A stretch of DNA of 64,000 nt. It comes from Vagococcus fluvialis bH819. Its GTDB lineage: Bacteria > Bacillota > Bacilli > Lactobacillales > Vagococcaceae. The stretch lies in the NCBI RefSeq assembly GCF_900163795.1, contig NZ_FWFD01000003.1, positions 124,001-188,000 on the forward strand, read 5' to 3'. The position numbers and the translations under genes are program-made. Positions 8,331 to 19,253 of the stretch are shown piece by piece (positions within the stretch are counted from its first letter, which is position 1; each line of letters begins with the position of its first letter). The notes below the pieces were generated by a model that made no database searches, was not told where the DNA came from, and saw only the letters and a program-made list of their open reading frames with translations.

Positions 8331-8853
8331 TAAGTGATTTCCTCCATTTCATATCCGAGTGTTTTTTATGTAAATATCTTTTTATTTTTTTCTCCATTGT
8401 TCGGTTGAATTTCGTATTCCAAGCATCTGTTTCAATAATTGGTTTAACAAGCACGCTTCTAATACCCGCACTGTTGGCACCTTTAATATCTGTCATTAAT
8501 TGATCACCTACCATAATTAATTTTTCATTAGGTAAGTTATATCTTTTTTCAACTTCATTAAATCCTTTGGCGAATGGCTTCATTGCCCGTGATACATACT
8601 CAAGACCTAAATGATTCACTGCACGTTCCACTCGTGAAGCTTTATTATTAGACACAACAATCACTGGAATATTAGCAGCTTTCATTGTTTCAATCCAAGT
8701 TAACAATTCAGGTGTGCCATCTGGATTGTTCCAAGCAATTAACGTGTTATCTAAATCCGTTAAAACAGCTTCAATCCCGTGGTCCTTCAATTGATTAGGT
8801 GTAATATCATAAATGGCTTCAATCATCCATGTCGGTTTATATTTTTCAAACAT
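8323..8853 (-). CDS. yqeG: YqeG family HAD IIIA-type phosphatase
   Basis: HAD-superfamily protein of 176 aa. Seen: motif I DLDNTLIAW near residue 36, motif II VIVVSNN, and the lysine/aspartate motifs in RAMKPFAKGFNEV and MVGDQLMTDIKGANSAG. The substrate is not assigned for bacterial YqeG. It is the first gene of the operon. AAGGAAG precedes ATG 8853, just after a leader hairpin. Confidence 0.9.
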   Translation of the reverse strand: MFEKYKPTWMIEAIYDITPNQLKDHGIEAVLTDLDNTLIAWNNPDGTPELLTWIETMKAANIPVIVVSNNKASRVERAVNHLGLEYVSRAMKPFAKGFNEVEKRYNLPNEKLIMVGDQLMTDIKGANSAGIRSVLVKPIIETDAWNTKFNRTMEKKIKRYLHKKHSDMKWRKSLND

Positions 8854-8868
8854 AGTGACTTCCTTTCA

Positions 8869-8916
8869 TAAAAAATAGGAGACACATCTTGGCCTCCCAC
8901 ACTTTTCACCATTATA
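8869..8916 (-). promoter_or_regulatory. yqe operon promoter with leader hairpin and U-tract
   Basis: On the minus strand a perfect TATAAT (8916-8911) is followed within about a dozen bases by a hairpin, GGGAGGC (8898-8892) pairing with GTCTCCT (8883-8877) around an eight-base loop, then ATTTTTTAT and the yqeG ribosome site. The -35 is poor. The hairpin plus T-run has terminator form although no gene lies between it and the promoter. Confidence 0.5.
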
Positions 8917-8970
8917 CGCTATTTTCTTCTAAAATTCACTAAAAACAATTCAATAGATACTTTTTAACTA

Positions 8971-9003
8971 TAAAAAAACCGTTACAAAGGACTAACGGTT
9001 TTA
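8971..9003 (-). terminator. Terminator of the purC-purD operon
   Basis: On the minus strand AAAACCGTTA pairs with TAACGGTTTT around an eight-base loop and is followed by further T residues. It lies 18 bases after the purD stop. Confidence 0.85.
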
Positions 9004-9020
9004 CTCTATTTATTATATTC

Positions 9021-10262
9021 TTAATTATTCCCAATATCTTTCCGATAATAGAATTTTTTTAAATCTTGATTTTCCAACCATTCATATATCTTTTTATGCG
9101 CTATTTTTCGGGACTTTTCAGTTACTGCAACTAAAAAAACACGTCCACCATTAGAAACTAAGGTATCATTATTTTGGCTAACACCTGAATAGATAATTTT
9201 TACTTCATGTTCTGCACCAAAATCTGGAATTTCAATTCCTTTTTCGTAGACTTCTGGGTATCCTTTTGCTGATACGACAACACCAAGGCTAGTTCCTTCT
9301 TTTTTCCATATAATCTTAGGTACTTCTTGACTTAATAATGACTCAATTACCAAACAAAAATCGGAGTCTAATCTTTCAAGCAAGACTTGTGTTTCCGGAT
9401 CTCCAAATCTAGCATTATATTCAATCACTTTAGGACCTTCATTTGTTAAGATTAATCCCGTATATAAAATACCTTCAAAAGGAATGCCTTCTTTTTTCAT
9501 CCCTTCAATTGTCGGTTGAATAATATCCTGAATGACTGTTTCTTCCACTTCTTTTGTCACATAATCAACAGGACTATACGCGCCCATTCCACCAGTATTC
9601 AATCCCTTGTCACCATCAAAAATAGCTTTATGATCTTTTGCTGCAACCATCGGATAAAATCCTGTTTCATTAACAAAAGACAATAATGAAAATTCTTTCC
9701 CAATTAAGAACTCTTCAATGACTACTCGTGATGAAGCCTCTCCTAAAATCGCTTTTAAAACAGTTTGAGCTTCTTCTAACGTATAGACAATCGTTACACC
9801 TTTACCAGCTGCAAGCCCATCCTCTTTAATAACAATCGGCAACTTATTTTTTTTAACGTATTCTAATGCTTCAGCATAATCTGAAAAGCCTTGGTAATTT
9901 GCTGTCGAAATATCGTATTTAACCATTATTTTTTTAGCAAATTCTTTTGAACCTTCAATCATTGCTGCCGCCTTACTCGGCCCAAAAATTTTAATACCAG
10001 CCTGTTTAAAATCATCTACTATGCCATTCATCAATGGAACTTCTGGCCCGACTAAAACCCAATCAATTGCCATTTTTTTAGAAAAAACAATCAATTCATC
10101 GTGATTATCTTCTGAAATATCAACAATTTCAATGCCATCAAACAACATACCTGCATTTCCTTTTGCACAAAAAACAGTCTCTACTTTAGGGCTTTCAAGT
10201 AATTTTTTACAAATAGCGTGTTCTCTTCCGCCACTACCAATAACTAATATTTTTCTTTTCAT
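9021..10262 (-). CDS. purD: Phosphoribosylamine-glycine ligase
   Basis: ATP-grasp ligase joining phosphoribosylamine and glycine (step 2 of IMP synthesis). It begins KRKILVIGSGGREHAI and contains the ATP-grasp elements LPIVIKEDGLAAGKGV and EYNARFGDPETQ. Length is 413 aa, as expected. Two adjacent ATGs exist (10265 and 10262); AAGGAG is better spaced for the second. Last gene of the operon, nine bases or so after purH. Confidence 0.95.
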   Translation of the reverse strand: MKRKILVIGSGGREHAICKKLLESPKVETVFCAKGNAGMLFDGIEIVDISEDNHDELIVFSKKMAIDWVLVGPEVPLMNGIVDDFKQAGIKIFGPSKAAAMIEGSKEFAKKIMVKYDISTANYQGFSDYAEALEYVKKNKLPIVIKEDGLAAGKGVTIVYTLEEAQTVLKAILGEASSRVVIEEFLIGKEFSLLSFVNETGFYPMVAAKDHKAIFDGDKGLNTGGMGAYSPVDYVTKEVEETVIQDIIQPTIEGMKKEGIPFEGILYTGLILTNEGPKVIEYNARFGDPETQVLLERLDSDFCLVIESLLSQEVPKIIWKKEGTSLGVVVSAKGYPEVYEKGIEIPDFGAEHEVKIIYSGVSQNNDTLVSNGGRVFLVAVTEKSRKIAHKKIYEWLENQDLKKFYYRKDIGNN

Positions 10263-10274
10263 CATTAGCTCCTT

Positions 10275-11816
10275 TTAATGCTTGAAATGTCTTACATTAG
10301 TGAAAATCATTGCAATACCGTATTTATCTGCCATATCGATAGATTCTTGATCTTTAATACTTCCACCTGGCTGAATAATTGCTTTAATACCCTGCTTTCC
10401 TATTAATTCCACGCTATCAGGCATTGGAAAAAATGCATCACTAGCAAGAACTGCTTCTTCTACATACTCTTGTCCCTGCTTAATTGCAATTTCCACTGAG
10501 CCGACTCGATTCATTTGACCTGCTCCGACTCCAAGTGTCCGCTCTTTATTTGCTAGAACGATCGCATTACTTTTAACATGCTTCACGCACTTATTAGCAA
10601 AAATCATAGCTTCTAATTCTTCATGAGATGGTTGACGTTTCGTTACTATTTTCCAAGTTGCTGCTTCCTCAACTAACGTATCCATTTCTTGGACTAATAA
10701 GCCACCTAAAACTGAAACATATTCTTTTTCAGCTATATCTTTTTGTTCTGTCATATTCAGTTCTAATAGGCGAATATTTTTCTTTTGGCTTAAAACTGCT
10801 AAAGCTTCTTTTGAAAATTTTGGTGCAATGATAATTTCTAAGAAAATTTTCCCTAGTTCTTCTGCTGTTTTTAAATCAACTTCTCGATTAAGAGCAATAA
10901 TGCCACCAAAAATTGAAATAGGATCACTTTTGTAAGCATTCAAAAAAGCGTTATAAATCGTTGAGCCATTTCCAATACCACATGGGTTCATGTGTTTAAC
11001 AGCTACTGCCGTTGGAGCACTAAATTCACTGATTATTCGCAAACAAGCATCAGCATCTTTAATATTATTATATGACAACTCTTTACCATGTAACTGTTCA
11101 GCCGAAGCAATCGAAAAAGGACTAGGAACAGCTGAACCGTAGAAACTTGCTTTTTGATGCCCATTCTCGCCGTATCGTAGTTCTTGTTTTAAATCAAAAG
11201 TTAGCGTTAAAGATTCTTGGTTTAACTCTTCCACTTGTTTTGTTAAATAATCTGCAATTAAAGCATCATAACTAGCTGTGTGTCGAAATGCTTTGGCGGC
11301 TAGTTCTTTACGAATTTTAACCGTCGTGTTGCCTTCTTCTTTCATCTGTTTTATCACTTTTTTATAATCACAAGGATCAATGACAACTGTCACACTTTCA
11401 AAATTTTTACTGGCGCTACGTAGCATACTAGGCCCACCGATATCAATGTTTTCAATCGCTTCGACTTCTGTTACATTTGGTTGTTGAATGGTTTCTTTAA
11501 AGGGATAAAGATTAACACAGACTAGATCAATTGCCTTGATTTCATGGTGTTTCATTGTCTCTACATGTGCGGTATCACTCCTTTTACCTAATAAGCCACC
11601 GTGAATTTTTGGATGAAGTGTTTTTACGCGTCCATCTAACATTTCAGGAAAATTCGTCACTGTTTCAATCCCAATAGTTGCTATATTAGCTTCAGATAAT
11701 ACTTTTTGTGTGCCACCTGTTGAAACAATCTCAAATCCTAGTGCGATCAATTCTTTAGAAAACTCGATAATTCCAGTTTTATCTGAAACACTAATCAACG
11801 CTCTTTTTTTTGTCAT
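10275..11816 (-). CDS. purH: Bifunctional AICAR formyltransferase / IMP cyclohydrolase
   Basis: Catalyses the last two steps to IMP, using 10-formyl-THF. The N-terminal cyclohydrolase (MGS-like) domain shows SVSDKTGI and STGGTQKVL. The C-terminal transformylase shows [11 protein letters not shown], the [11 protein letters not shown] motif and the terminal [13 protein letters not shown] and [10 protein letters not shown]. Full length at 513 aa. It overlaps or abuts purN by one base. Confidence 0.96.
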   Translation of the reverse strand: MTKKRALISVSDKTGIIEFSKELIALGFEIVSTGGTQKVLSEANIATIGIETVTNFPEMLDGRVKTLHPKIHGGLLGKRSDTAHVETMKHHEIKAIDLVCVNLYPFKETIQQPNVTEVEAIENIDIGGPSMLRSASKNFESVTVVIDPCDYKKVIKQMKEEGNTTVKIRKELAAKAFRHTASYDALIADYLTKQVEELNQESLTLTFDLKQELRYGENGHQKASFYGSAVPSPFSIASAEQLHGKELSYNNIKDADACLRIISEFSAPTAVAVKHMNPCGIGNGSTIYNAFLNAYKSDPISIFGGIIALNREVDLKTAEELGKIFLEIIIAPKFSKEALAVLSQKKNIRLLELNMTEQKDIAEKEYVSVLGGLLVQEMDTLVEEAATWKIVTKRQPSHEELEAMIFANKCVKHVKSNAIVLANKERTLGVGAGQMNRVGSVEIAIKQGQEYVEEAVLASDAFFPMPDSVELIGKQGIKAIIQPGGSIKDQESIDMADKYGIAMIFTNVRHFKH

Positions 11817-12388
11817 TATTTTTCGTTCTCCCTTATAAAATCTGCAATTATTTTTGGGTAATACATGTATTCTAACGAATGAATTCTTTTTTCTAATTCT
11901 TCAAGCGTTTCTTCTTCATTTCTTTCTAGGCTTTTTTGAAAAATAATTGGACCAGTGTCTATGCCATTATCTACTAGATGAATCGTAATTCCTGTTTCCA
12001 TTACCTCAGAATGAAATGCATCATAAATCCCTTGCTTTCCAGGAAAATTGGGCAACAAAGAAGGGTGTAAATTAAGTATTCGGTTTGGATATGCTTTTAA
12101 AAGAGTTGAACCTATTATTCGCATGTAACCAGCTAAAATGATTAATTCGATTTCTTCTGCTTTAAGGAAATTTAAAATGTGTGCTTCATATTCAGCTTTA
12201 GATAATTCTTTTGTCTTAGGAAATACATAGTAAGGAATGTAGTGCTTTTTAGCTCTTTCAATCACATAAGCAGATTCTTGATCGGTAAATAAACACACCA
12301 ATTCACCAGAAATCAACTGATTTTTCACATGTTCGACAATCGATTCAAAATTCGACCCATTCCCCGAGGCAAAGATAGCAAATCTCAT
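11816..12388 (-). CDS. purN: Phosphoribosylglycinamide formyltransferase
   Basis: Folate-dependent GAR transformylase, 190 aa. It begins [13 protein letters not shown] and includes the catalytic asparagine/histidine region [15 protein letters not shown] and the [13 protein letters not shown] motif with its aspartate. ATG overlaps the purM TGA as ATGA, indicating translational coupling. Confidence 0.95.
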   Translation of the reverse strand: MRFAIFASGNGSNFESIVEHVKNQLISGELVCLFTDQESAYVIERAKKHYIPYYVFPKTKELSKAEYEAHILNFLKAEEIELIILAGYMRIIGSTLLKAYPNRILNLHPSLLPNFPGKQGIYDAFHSEVMETGITIHLVDNGIDTGPIIFQKSLERNEEETLEELEKRIHSLEYMYYPKIIADFIRENEK

Positions 12389-13431
12389 CGTAATTCCTCA
12401 ATAAAAACAATTTCTTCTGATTCTTTAGTTATCACACGACCTATTTCATAAGGTGTTTCTCCCAATTTTAATAAGTTCGCTTTCACTTCTGATACCTTCT
12501 CAGGAGAAATGGCTAAAACCATGCCAATTCCCATATTGAAAATTTCATACATCTCAGCTTCTTTTAAATTCCCTTGCTCTTGCATCACTGAAAAAATAGC
12601 CGGTATCTCCCAAGTTCCTTTGTTAATTTCAACTGCTAAGTTTTCAGATAACATTCTAGGTAAGTTTTCAACAAATCCACCACCTGTCACATGAGAAATT
12701 CCGTGAATTAATGAGGATTTAATCAGTGGTAGTACACTCTTAACATAAATTCTTGTTGGCTCTAATAAAGCGTCACCTAATGTTTGATTTCCTAATTTTG
12801 GTAATTTATCCGTTAACGAAAAATCATTATCTTTAAAAAATATTTTTCTCACCAATGAGTAGCCGTTTGAATGAATCCCGCTTGAAGCTAACCCAATTAA
12901 AATATCTCCTGATTGAACTTTTTCTTTAGTGAGTAACTGACCCTTCTCTGCCACTCCCACCGCAAAACCAGCTAAATCATAATCTGAATCAGCATACATG
13001 TCAGGCATCTCAGCTGTCTCTCCACCAATTAACGCCATATTTCCTTGATGACATCCTTCCGCAACTCCTGCGACAATTTGCTCCACTTGTTCTGGATTGG
13101 TTTTTCCTGTCGCTAAATAATCTAAAAAATATAACGGTTCTGCTCCTGCAGCTAAGATGTCGTTCACACACATTGCCACACAGTCAATTCCAATTGTGTC
13201 GTGTTTATCTGCTTCAATGGCTAACATTAACTTTGTCCCGACACCATCTGTTCCTGATACAAGAACAGGCTTCTTAACACCGAGTGAACTTAAATCAAAT
13301 GCACCTCCAAAACCTCCTAAACCGCCCATAACACCTAAACGTTCTGTTCTTTTGGCATGTTTTTTGATACGATCTACGACCTCATAACCTGCTTCTACAC
13401 TAACTCCTGCTTTTTGATAGGCGTTCTTCAT
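12385..13431 (-). CDS. purM: Phosphoribosylformylglycinamidine cyclo-ligase
   Basis: AIR synthetase, 348 aa. The N-terminal ATP-binding half shows [23 protein letters not shown] and [10 protein letters not shown]; the C-terminal half shows [18 protein letters not shown] and [20 protein letters not shown] precedes ATG 13431. It lies 12 bases after purF in a tightly packed operon. Confidence 0.96.
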   Translation of the reverse strand: MKNAYQKAGVSVEAGYEVVDRIKKHAKRTERLGVMGGLGGFGGAFDLSSLGVKKPVLVSGTDGVGTKLMLAIEADKHDTIGIDCVAMCVNDILAAGAEPLYFLDYLATGKTNPEQVEQIVAGVAEGCHQGNMALIGGETAEMPDMYADSDYDLAGFAVGVAEKGQLLTKEKVQSGDILIGLASSGIHSNGYSLVRKIFFKDNDFSLTDKLPKLGNQTLGDALLEPTRIYVKSVLPLIKSSLIHGISHVTGGGFVENLPRMLSENLAVEINKGTWEIPAIFSVMQEQGNLKEAEMYEIFNMGIGMVLAISPEKVSEVKANLLKLGETPYEIGRVITKESEEIVFIEELR

Positions 13432-13443
13432 TGACTTACTCCT

Positions 13444-14856
13444 TTAATTAGCTAAATTTTGTTGGTAATCGTAAAGTTCCGTTGGGTAGTCACCATTAAA
13501 ATAGGCCATACACAGACCTGAATAAGGCGCATCTAATTTAAGACCAATTGAGTTAATTAACCCTTCTTCACTAATAAATTCTAAAGAATCAGCTTCAATT
13601 ATTTCTCTGATTTCTTCATTCGAATGATTAGAGGCAATTAACTCTTTCTTCGTTTGTATATCGATCCCATAAAAACAAGGGTATTTTAGTGGTGGAGCTG
13701 AAATTCTGACATGCACTTCTTTGGCTCCTGCGTCTTTCAAAAGTTTAACAATTCTGCGACTCGTTGTTCCTCTGACGATAGAATCATCCACTAAGATAAT
13801 TTTCTTCCCTTCAACTACACCACGAACGGCTGAAAGTTTCATTCGAACCCCTTCTTCGCGGAGTTCTTGTGTTGGTTGAATAAAGGTTCTTGCCACATAT
13901 TGATTTTTAACAAGCCCCATCTCATAAGGAATACCACTTTCTTCAGCATATCCACTAGCCGCTGATAAAGACGAGTTAGGCACTCCAATTACCATATCTG
14001 CTTCAACGGGTGCTTCTTTAGCTAAGGTTTTCCCCATTTTTTTTCGAGCTGAATGGACATTAATCCCTTTAATGTTAGAATCAGGTCTAGCAAAATAAAT
14101 ATATTCCATAGAACAGATCGAATATTGTGTTTCTTTCGTGTAGGTTTCAATGGTCATACCTTCATCATTTATAATAATCACTTCGCCAGGTTCAACGTCA
14201 CGAACAAATTCTGCACCGACAGAATCAAGGGCACAGGTTTCGCTTGCTACAACATACGCCCCACTTTTCATTTGACCAACTGCAAGAGGTCTAAAAGCAT
14301 TCGAATCAAGAGCTGCATACAACGCATCATCTGTTAATAGTACATAAGCAAAGCCACCTTTTACTTGGTTCAACGCTTCTTTCAAACGGTTTTTAAATGT
14401 TTCTTTTTCACTTCGTCTAATCAAGTGCATTAAAATTTCTGTATCTGAATTCGAATGAAAAATGCCACCTTCTTTTTCTACTTCATGGCGTAATGTTTTG
14501 GCATTTGTTAAATTACCATTATGAGCTAAAGCAAAATCACCATCAAAAAATTTAAATAAGAAAGGTTGGATGTTATTCACTTCACCCGTTCCAGAAGTGG
14601 CATAACGAACATGTCCAATCGATGCATTTCCTGTTAATTTTTCTAAATTTTCAGCTTTCCCAAACACTTCAGTAAGTAGTCCCAAATCACGATGACCTTT
14701 TAATACACCTTGATTATTAGAAACTATCCCTGCACCTTCTTGCCCTCTATGTTGAAGTGAATGAAGACCAAAATAAGTCACTCTTGAAGCTTCAGGATGT
14801 CCCCAAATACCAAAAACGCCACACTCTTCATTTAAACTTTTTACTTCATAAGACAT
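13444..14856 (-). CDS. purF: Amidophosphoribosyltransferase
   Basis: First committed step of purine synthesis: PRPP plus glutamine to phosphoribosylamine. From ATG 14856 the protein is 470 aa with an 11-residue propeptide, [11 protein letters not shown], ending before the nucleophile Cys12 of CGVFGIWG, as in Bacillus-type enzymes. The glutaminase motifs HNGNL and the PRPP loop [14 protein letters not shown] are present. Upstream in-frame codons to 14874 were rejected because GGGAGG is spaced for 14856. The gene overlaps purL by 16 bases. Confidence 0.95.
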   Translation of the reverse strand: MSYEVKSLNEECGVFGIWGHPEASRVTYFGLHSLQHRGQEGAGIVSNNQGVLKGHRDLGLLTEVFGKAENLEKLTGNASIGHVRYATSGTGEVNNIQPFLFKFFDGDFALAHNGNLTNAKTLRHEVEKEGGIFHSNSDTEILMHLIRRSEKETFKNRLKEALNQVKGGFAYVLLTDDALYAALDSNAFRPLAVGQMKSGAYVVASETCALDSVGAEFVRDVEPGEVIIINDEGMTIETYTKETQYSICSMEYIYFARPDSNIKGINVHSARKKMGKTLAKEAPVEADMVIGVPNSSLSAASGYAEESGIPYEMGLVKNQYVARTFIQPTQELREEGVRMKLSAVRGVVEGKKIILVDDSIVRGTTSRRIVKLLKDAGAKEVHVRISAPPLKYPCFYGIDIQTKKELIASNHSNEEIREIIEADSLEFISEEGLINSIGLKLDAPYSGLCMAYFNGDYPTELYDYQQNLAN

Positions 14857-17063
14857 GTAATTGCGTCCTCCCAAAGTTCTTTGGCTTTTGTTATCTCCAC
14901 ATTAATCGCTTCTGTCTCAGTTACTAAATTAAATATTGGCTCACTTGTTACTTGCCCAAGTAAAACAGCTTTTTCTCCTAGTAAGCCTTCAAATGTCTCT
15001 TGATTTTCTGGTTTAACTGATACTACAAAACGTGACGGTGTTTCAGAAAATAGTAACTCAGAAGCCTGATTAAACTCACCTTTAAAACCCAAATTATTTC
15101 TAAAACAAGCTTCCATTAATGCAATGCCTAAACCACCTTCAGAACAATCATGAGCACTTTGTAGTTGTCCTTTTTGAATGCTTTCTAATACTAAGTCTTG
15201 ATTTTGCTTCTCTTTTTCTAAATCAAACTCATTCAAAACACCTTCAATTTTTCCTGTTAATAATTTTTGAAGTTCTGAACCGTTAAAGTCTGCGTTTGTT
15301 TCACCAACCACATAAACTAAATCCTCAGACACTTTGAAGTCTTGAGTTGTCACATGTTTCATGTCTTCAACAAGACCAACCATCCCAATGACTGGTGTTG
15401 GATAAACTGCATTATTATTTGTCTCATTGTATAAAGAAACATTTCCCGAAATAACTGGGGTTTCAAGTTCACGACACGCTTTAGCAATGCCGTCTGCTGA
15501 TGTGCTTAATTCCCAGAAGCCTTCTGGTTTGTCAGGAGAACCGTAATTTAGGCAATCTGTAATCGCTAAAGGACGTCCACCACTAGCAACAATGTTTCTA
15601 GCTGCTTCGGCTACTGCTAATTGTCCACCGATTTCTGGGTTTAAGTAAAGGTAGCGACTATTACAATCCATCGTCATTGCTAAGCCTTTATTGGTTCCTC
15701 GCACTCTTAAAACAGCCGCATCACTTCCAGGTCCTACAACTGTATTCGTTCTGACCTGAGAATCATACGTTTCAAAGATTGCTTTTTTAGAGGCGATTGT
15801 CGGTTGTTGTAGTAATTCAAGCAAAATTTCATCGGGTTTTTTTATTTCTGGATTAAAGGGAGTTAACTTTTTAAAATCTTTTATGCGAGCGGGTTCTTTT
15901 TGCTCTTTTTGATACTCAGGCGCTTCTTCTGCTAAAGCATCAACTGGTAAATCTGCTACTTGAATACCTTTATGGAATAACCGGTAATGCTTATCGTCTG
16001 TAACTTTCCCAATGTTTACCGCATCTAAATCATAAGACTCAAACAAATCAACGACTTGTTGTTCTTCACCTTTTTTTATGCATAATAGCATTCTTTCTTG
16101 AGATTCAGAAAGCATCATTTCATATGGTGTCATATTCGTTTCTCTTTGAGGCACATCATCTAAGAAAAGTTCTAAACCAGAACCCGCTTTTGAAGCCATT
16201 TCTGAACTGGAAGAAACTAAGCCAGCCGCTCCCATGTCTTGAATGCCGACTAAAATATCTGAGTGATTTAGAATTAAGTCTAAACAAGCTTCCATTAACA
16301 GTTTTTCCATGAACGGGTCCCCAACCTGAACGGCAGAACGTTGTTGTTCTTCCCCTTCAGTAAATTCCTCAGAAGCAAATGTTGCTCCGTGAATTCCGTC
16401 ACGTCCAGTTTTAGCCCCAACGTACATAATCGTGTTGCCAGTTCCTTTGGCTTGCCCTTTTTGGATATCTTTATGTTCTATTAAACCAACACACATGGCA
16501 TTGACTAAAGGATTTCCCTCATAACAAGGGTCAAAACCAATCTCGCCACCCACAGTTGGAATGCCAATACAGTTACCATAGCCGCCAATGCCAGCCACCA
16601 CTTGCTCTAATAAATATTTAGTACGATTATTATCTAGTTCTCCAAAACGTAATGAATTTAGCATGGCAATAGGTCTTGCTCCCATACTAAAAATATCCCG
16701 AATAATACCGCCCACTCCTGTCGCTGCCCCTTCATAAGGCTCGACAGCTGATGGGTGATTATGACTTTCTGCTTTGAAAACGACTGCTAAATCATCACCA
16801 ATATCAACAATTCCAGCACCTTCTCCAGGTCCTTGTAACACGTGTTTGCCAGAAGTTAGGAATTTTCTCAAGACGGGTTTACTATTTTTGTAAGAGCAAT
16901 GTTCGCTCCACATCACTGAAAAAAGTCCTGTTTCAGTATAATTAGGTAAGCGACCTAAAATATTTTCGCTTATTAATTGATACTCTTCATCAGTTAAGCC
17001 CCACTCTTGATAAATTTTTTGATCTCTTACTTCTTCTGGTGTCAGTTCATGAATTTTTAACAT
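14841..17063 (-). CDS. purL: FGAM synthase large subunit
   Basis: Small-type PurL of 740 aa that works with PurQ and PurS. Motifs: [43 protein letters not shown], and the second half with [11 protein letters not shown] and [11 protein letters not shown]. The start overlaps the purQ stop (TAATG). The separate-subunit organisation is the Firmicute form. Confidence 0.96.
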   Translation of the reverse strand: MLKIHELTPEEVRDQKIYQEWGLTDEEYQLISENILGRLPNYTETGLFSVMWSEHCSYKNSKPVLRKFLTSGKHVLQGPGEGAGIVDIGDDLAVVFKAESHNHPSAVEPYEGAATGVGGIIRDIFSMGARPIAMLNSLRFGELDNNRTKYLLEQVVAGIGGYGNCIGIPTVGGEIGFDPCYEGNPLVNAMCVGLIEHKDIQKGQAKGTGNTIMYVGAKTGRDGIHGATFASEEFTEGEEQQRSAVQVGDPFMEKLLMEACLDLILNHSDILVGIQDMGAAGLVSSSSEMASKAGSGLELFLDDVPQRETNMTPYEMMLSESQERMLLCIKKGEEQQVVDLFESYDLDAVNIGKVTDDKHYRLFHKGIQVADLPVDALAEEAPEYQKEQKEPARIKDFKKLTPFNPEIKKPDEILLELLQQPTIASKKAIFETYDSQVRTNTVVGPGSDAAVLRVRGTNKGLAMTMDCNSRYLYLNPEIGGQLAVAEAARNIVASGGRPLAITDCLNYGSPDKPEGFWELSTSADGIAKACRELETPVISGNVSLYNETNNNAVYPTPVIGMVGLVEDMKHVTTQDFKVSEDLVYVVGETNADFNGSELQKLLTGKIEGVLNEFDLEKEKQNQDLVLESIQKGQLQSAHDCSEGGLGIALMEACFRNNLGFKGEFNQASELLFSETPSRFVVSVKPENQETFEGLLGEKAVLLGQVTSEPIFNLVTETEAINVEITKAKELWEDAITCLMK

Positions 17064-17743
17064 TAATTTTGACTCACCTTTCTTAGATAATCAACCATTG
17101 AGGCAAATAACTTACGCCCTGAATCACTGCCTAATAACTCTTCCATCGCACGTTCTGGATGAGGCATCATGCCTAAGATATTGCCTTCTTTATTAGTAAT
17201 TCCTGCGATCTTTTCTAAACTTCCATTGGGATTATTCCCTTCATAGGTAAAAATGATCTGATTGTTCTTCTTTAATTCTGCTAATGTTTCTTCGTCACAG
17301 TAGTAATTACCTTCACCATGAGCGATCGGTAAAGATAGTAATTCATCTTGCTCGTATTGAGAAGTAAATAAACTTTGATTATTTGAGACCTTAACTGATT
17401 GCGTTTGGCAGACAAATTTTAGAGAATCATTTTTAAGCAACACACCTGGTAAAAGACCTGCTTCTGTTAAAATTTGAAATCCATTACACGTTCCGAACAC
17501 AGGTTTACCTGCTTTAGCAAATTTCGCTACTTCATCCATCACTGATGAAAAACGAGCAATCGCCCCACATCTTAAATAATCCCCATAAGAAAAGCCTCCA
17601 GGAATTAAAATTGCGTCAAATTCCGATAAATCTGTTTGTGTGTGACGAATGTATTCGACTTCTTCCTTAATAATATCTTTAATTGCTAAATATAAATCAA
17701 TATCACAGTTTGAACCTGGAAAAACTAGTACCCCAAATTTCAT
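17063..17743 (-). CDS. purQ: FGAM synthase glutaminase subunit
   Basis: Class I glutamine amidotransferase, 226 aa, feeding ammonia to Pur[11 protein letters not shown], the nucleophile-elbow [11 protein letters not shown] with its cysteine, and the C-terminal [10 protein letters not shown] histidine/glutamate pair are visible. It abuts purS with no gap. Confidence 0.96.
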   Translation of the reverse strand: MKFGVLVFPGSNCDIDLYLAIKDIIKEEVEYIRHTQTDLSEFDAILIPGGFSYGDYLRCGAIARFSSVMDEVAKFAKAGKPVFGTCNGFQILTEAGLLPGVLLKNDSLKFVCQTQSVKVSNNQSLFTSQYEQDELLSLPIAHGEGNYYCDEETLAELKKNNQIIFTYEGNNPNGSLEKIAGITNKEGNILGMMPHPERAMEELLGSDSGRKLFASMVDYLRKVSQN

Positions 17744-17995
17744 TTATTTTGCCTCCAGTACTTGGACACGGAAACTTTCCATATTGATATTCGCTAACAA
17801 TTGATCACTTATTTTTTCAGCGGTTTCGACGGCTTCTTGTTCTGTCTCTGCTTTGACATCAAAATCAAAGAACTTTCCTAATTTAAGATCTGAGATATTT
17901 TCATAACCTAATCGAGTAATTGCTCCTTCGATTACTTCTGCTTGTGGATCTAAAACTGATTCCTTATAACTTACATATACTCTGACTTTAAACAT
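17744..17995 (-). CDS. purS: FGAM synthase subunit PurS
   Basis: An 83-aa structural subunit bridging PurL and PurQ. MFKVRVYVSYKESVLDPQ and GYENISDLKLGKFFDFDV match the family. It lies between purC and purQ with two-base and zero-base spacing. Confidence 0.94.
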   Translation of the reverse strand: MFKVRVYVSYKESVLDPQAEVIEGAITRLGYENISDLKLGKFFDFDVKAETEQEAVETAEKISDQLLANINMESFRVQVLEAK

Positions 17996-17997
17996 AG

Positions 17998-18711
17998 TTA
18001 TTCTCCTCTTTCTTTTAAGCGATTTAATATTTCTTGATATACGGGAATAATTTCACCTAAGTCTTTACGGTAGATATCTTTGTCTAGGGACTGTCCTGTT
18101 TTTTGATCCCATAGACGACAAGTATCTGGTGTAATTTCATCAGATAAAATAATCTCGTTAAACGTGTCTTTACCAAACTCTAGTTTAAAATCAACTAAGG
18201 TCACATCAATTGATTGGAATAATTCTCGCAGTTTTTGATTAATTTCAAGGGCTTGTTCTTTAAGATTTGCCATTTCACTCTCACTGGCAATCTCCAAGTA
18301 CTTGATATGATCTTCATTAATAAAAGGATCATCTAATTTATCATCTTTGTAATAAAATTCAATGATTGGAAAAGGTAGCTTAGTACCTTCTTCAACGCCT
18401 AAACGTTTTGTAAAACTACCAGTTGCAATATTTCTTAAAACGACTTCTAAAGGAATAATCTCAACTTTCTTAACTAATTGTTCGTTATCTGAAATACTTT
18501 CTAACCAATGATTCTTAATTCCTTGCTTAGTTAATTCTGAAAAAATTAAGGAAGTAATTTGATTATTCAACTCACCCTTACCACGAATTGCATCTTTCTT
18601 TTTACCATTTAAAGCAGTTGCTTGATCAAGATACTCTAATCGTAAGATATTATCATCTTCTGTAGAATGTACGTTTTTAGCTTTGCCTTGATATAAAATA
18701 GTTGAAACCAC
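17998..18711 (-). CDS. purC: SAICAR synthetase, GTG start
   Basis: Ligates aspartate to CAIR; 237 aa from GTG 18711, the normal family length. Motifs: LYQGKAKNVH, LEVVLRNIATGSF, LVDFKLEFG and SDEITPDTCRLWD. The frame is open to a TTG at 18753, but that start would place the AGGAG ribosome site inside the coding region, so the GTG about 11 bases downstream of it is preferred. First gene of the nine-gene purCSQLFMNHD unit. Confidence 0.93.
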   Translation of the reverse strand: MVSTILYQGKAKNVHSTEDDNILRLEYLDQATALNGKKKDAIRGKGELNNQITSLIFSELTKQGIKNHWLESISDNEQLVKKVEIIPLEVVLRNIATGSFTKRLGVEEGTKLPFPIIEFYYKDDKLDDPFINEDHIKYLEIASESEMANLKEQALEINQKLRELFQSIDVTLVDFKLEFGKDTFNEIILSDEITPDTCRLWDQKTGQSLDKDIYRKDLGEIIPVYQEILNRLKERGE

Positions 18712-18761
18712 GCTTAATTCATCTCCTATTAATGATCGTTTTTCTAATCTCAAAACGAAAA

Positions 18762-18913
18762 GTTCGGTTAATTCACTTTGAGTGTATCAACCTTTAAAAT
18801 GATAGTCAAATATTTATTAACTTTTACTTATGTTTTTATATTTATAGTTCGCGTTTTAATCAAATATCATTCTAAACCGGTTTTATTAACTTAACGTTGC
18901 TTAAAAACCGAAC
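18762..18913 (-). promoter_or_regulatory. purC operon promoter with PurBox-like sites
   Basis: Minus-strand promoter TTGACT (18809-18804), 17-base spacer, TACACT (18786-18781), start expected near 18774. CGAAC-type PurBox elements occur at 18767-18762 (CCGAAC), 18852-18847 (GCGAAC, about 75 bases upstream of the start) and 18908-18913 (CCGAAC, opposite strand). The -75 placement is that of activator PurR sites in Lactococcus (established for that genus); its use here is inferred. Confidence 0.6.
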
Positions 18914-18924
18914 GATAGTTATAT

Positions 18925-18963
18925 AAAAAAAGAGTGTTAGACGTTGATTTCGTCTAACACTCA
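18925..18963 (-). terminator. Terminator after the small basic-protein gene
   Basis: Perfect 11-base arms AGTGTTAGACG/CGTCTAACACT around a seven-base loop, followed on the minus strand by a long T-run. It separates the amidase unit from the purC promoter. Confidence 0.88.
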
Positions 18964-18980
18964 CTGATTATCAATTTATA

Positions 18981-19211
18981 TTAATTATTCTTTTCTCGTT
19001 TTCTTTGATTATCTTCCGCTATTTTTTTCTGCTCACTAGCGATGAAACCTTTATTATCAAATCTAGCAGATAAATTTTCACCTTTGTTAATACCACCAAG
19101 TCCTGTGTTAATCATTTGTCCCCAACCTTTAACTGGATCTTTTCCTTTAGCACGTAACTTATCATTTTTGAGTCTTATTTTTTCAGATTTTAACAGTTTC
19201 TTGTCTGTCAT
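18981..19211 (-). CDS. Small basic protein, unknown function
   Basis: A 76-aa, lysine-rich hydrophilic protein with no membrane segment. The centre reads DPVKGWGQMINTGLGGINKGENLSARFDNKGF, flanked by charged helical ends. I do not recognise a named family. AGGAG is nine bases before ATG 19211; an ATG at 19217 is only three bases away from it. It is 42 bases downstream of nothing but the amidase transcript's far side and reads into a strong terminator; it may have its own promoter. Confidence 0.6.
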   Translation of the reverse strand: MTDKKLLKSEKIRLKNDKLRAKGKDPVKGWGQMINTGLGGINKGENLSARFDNKGFIASEQKKIAEDNQRKREKNN

Positions 19212-19253
19212 CTTCATCAACTCCTATGCTTTAGCTTAATTATAACACAGAAG

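Noticed and set aside
18721-18980. Purine riboswitch upstream of purC
   Set aside because: I could not find the conserved purine aptamer loops; a promoter with PurBox-like sites explains the region better.
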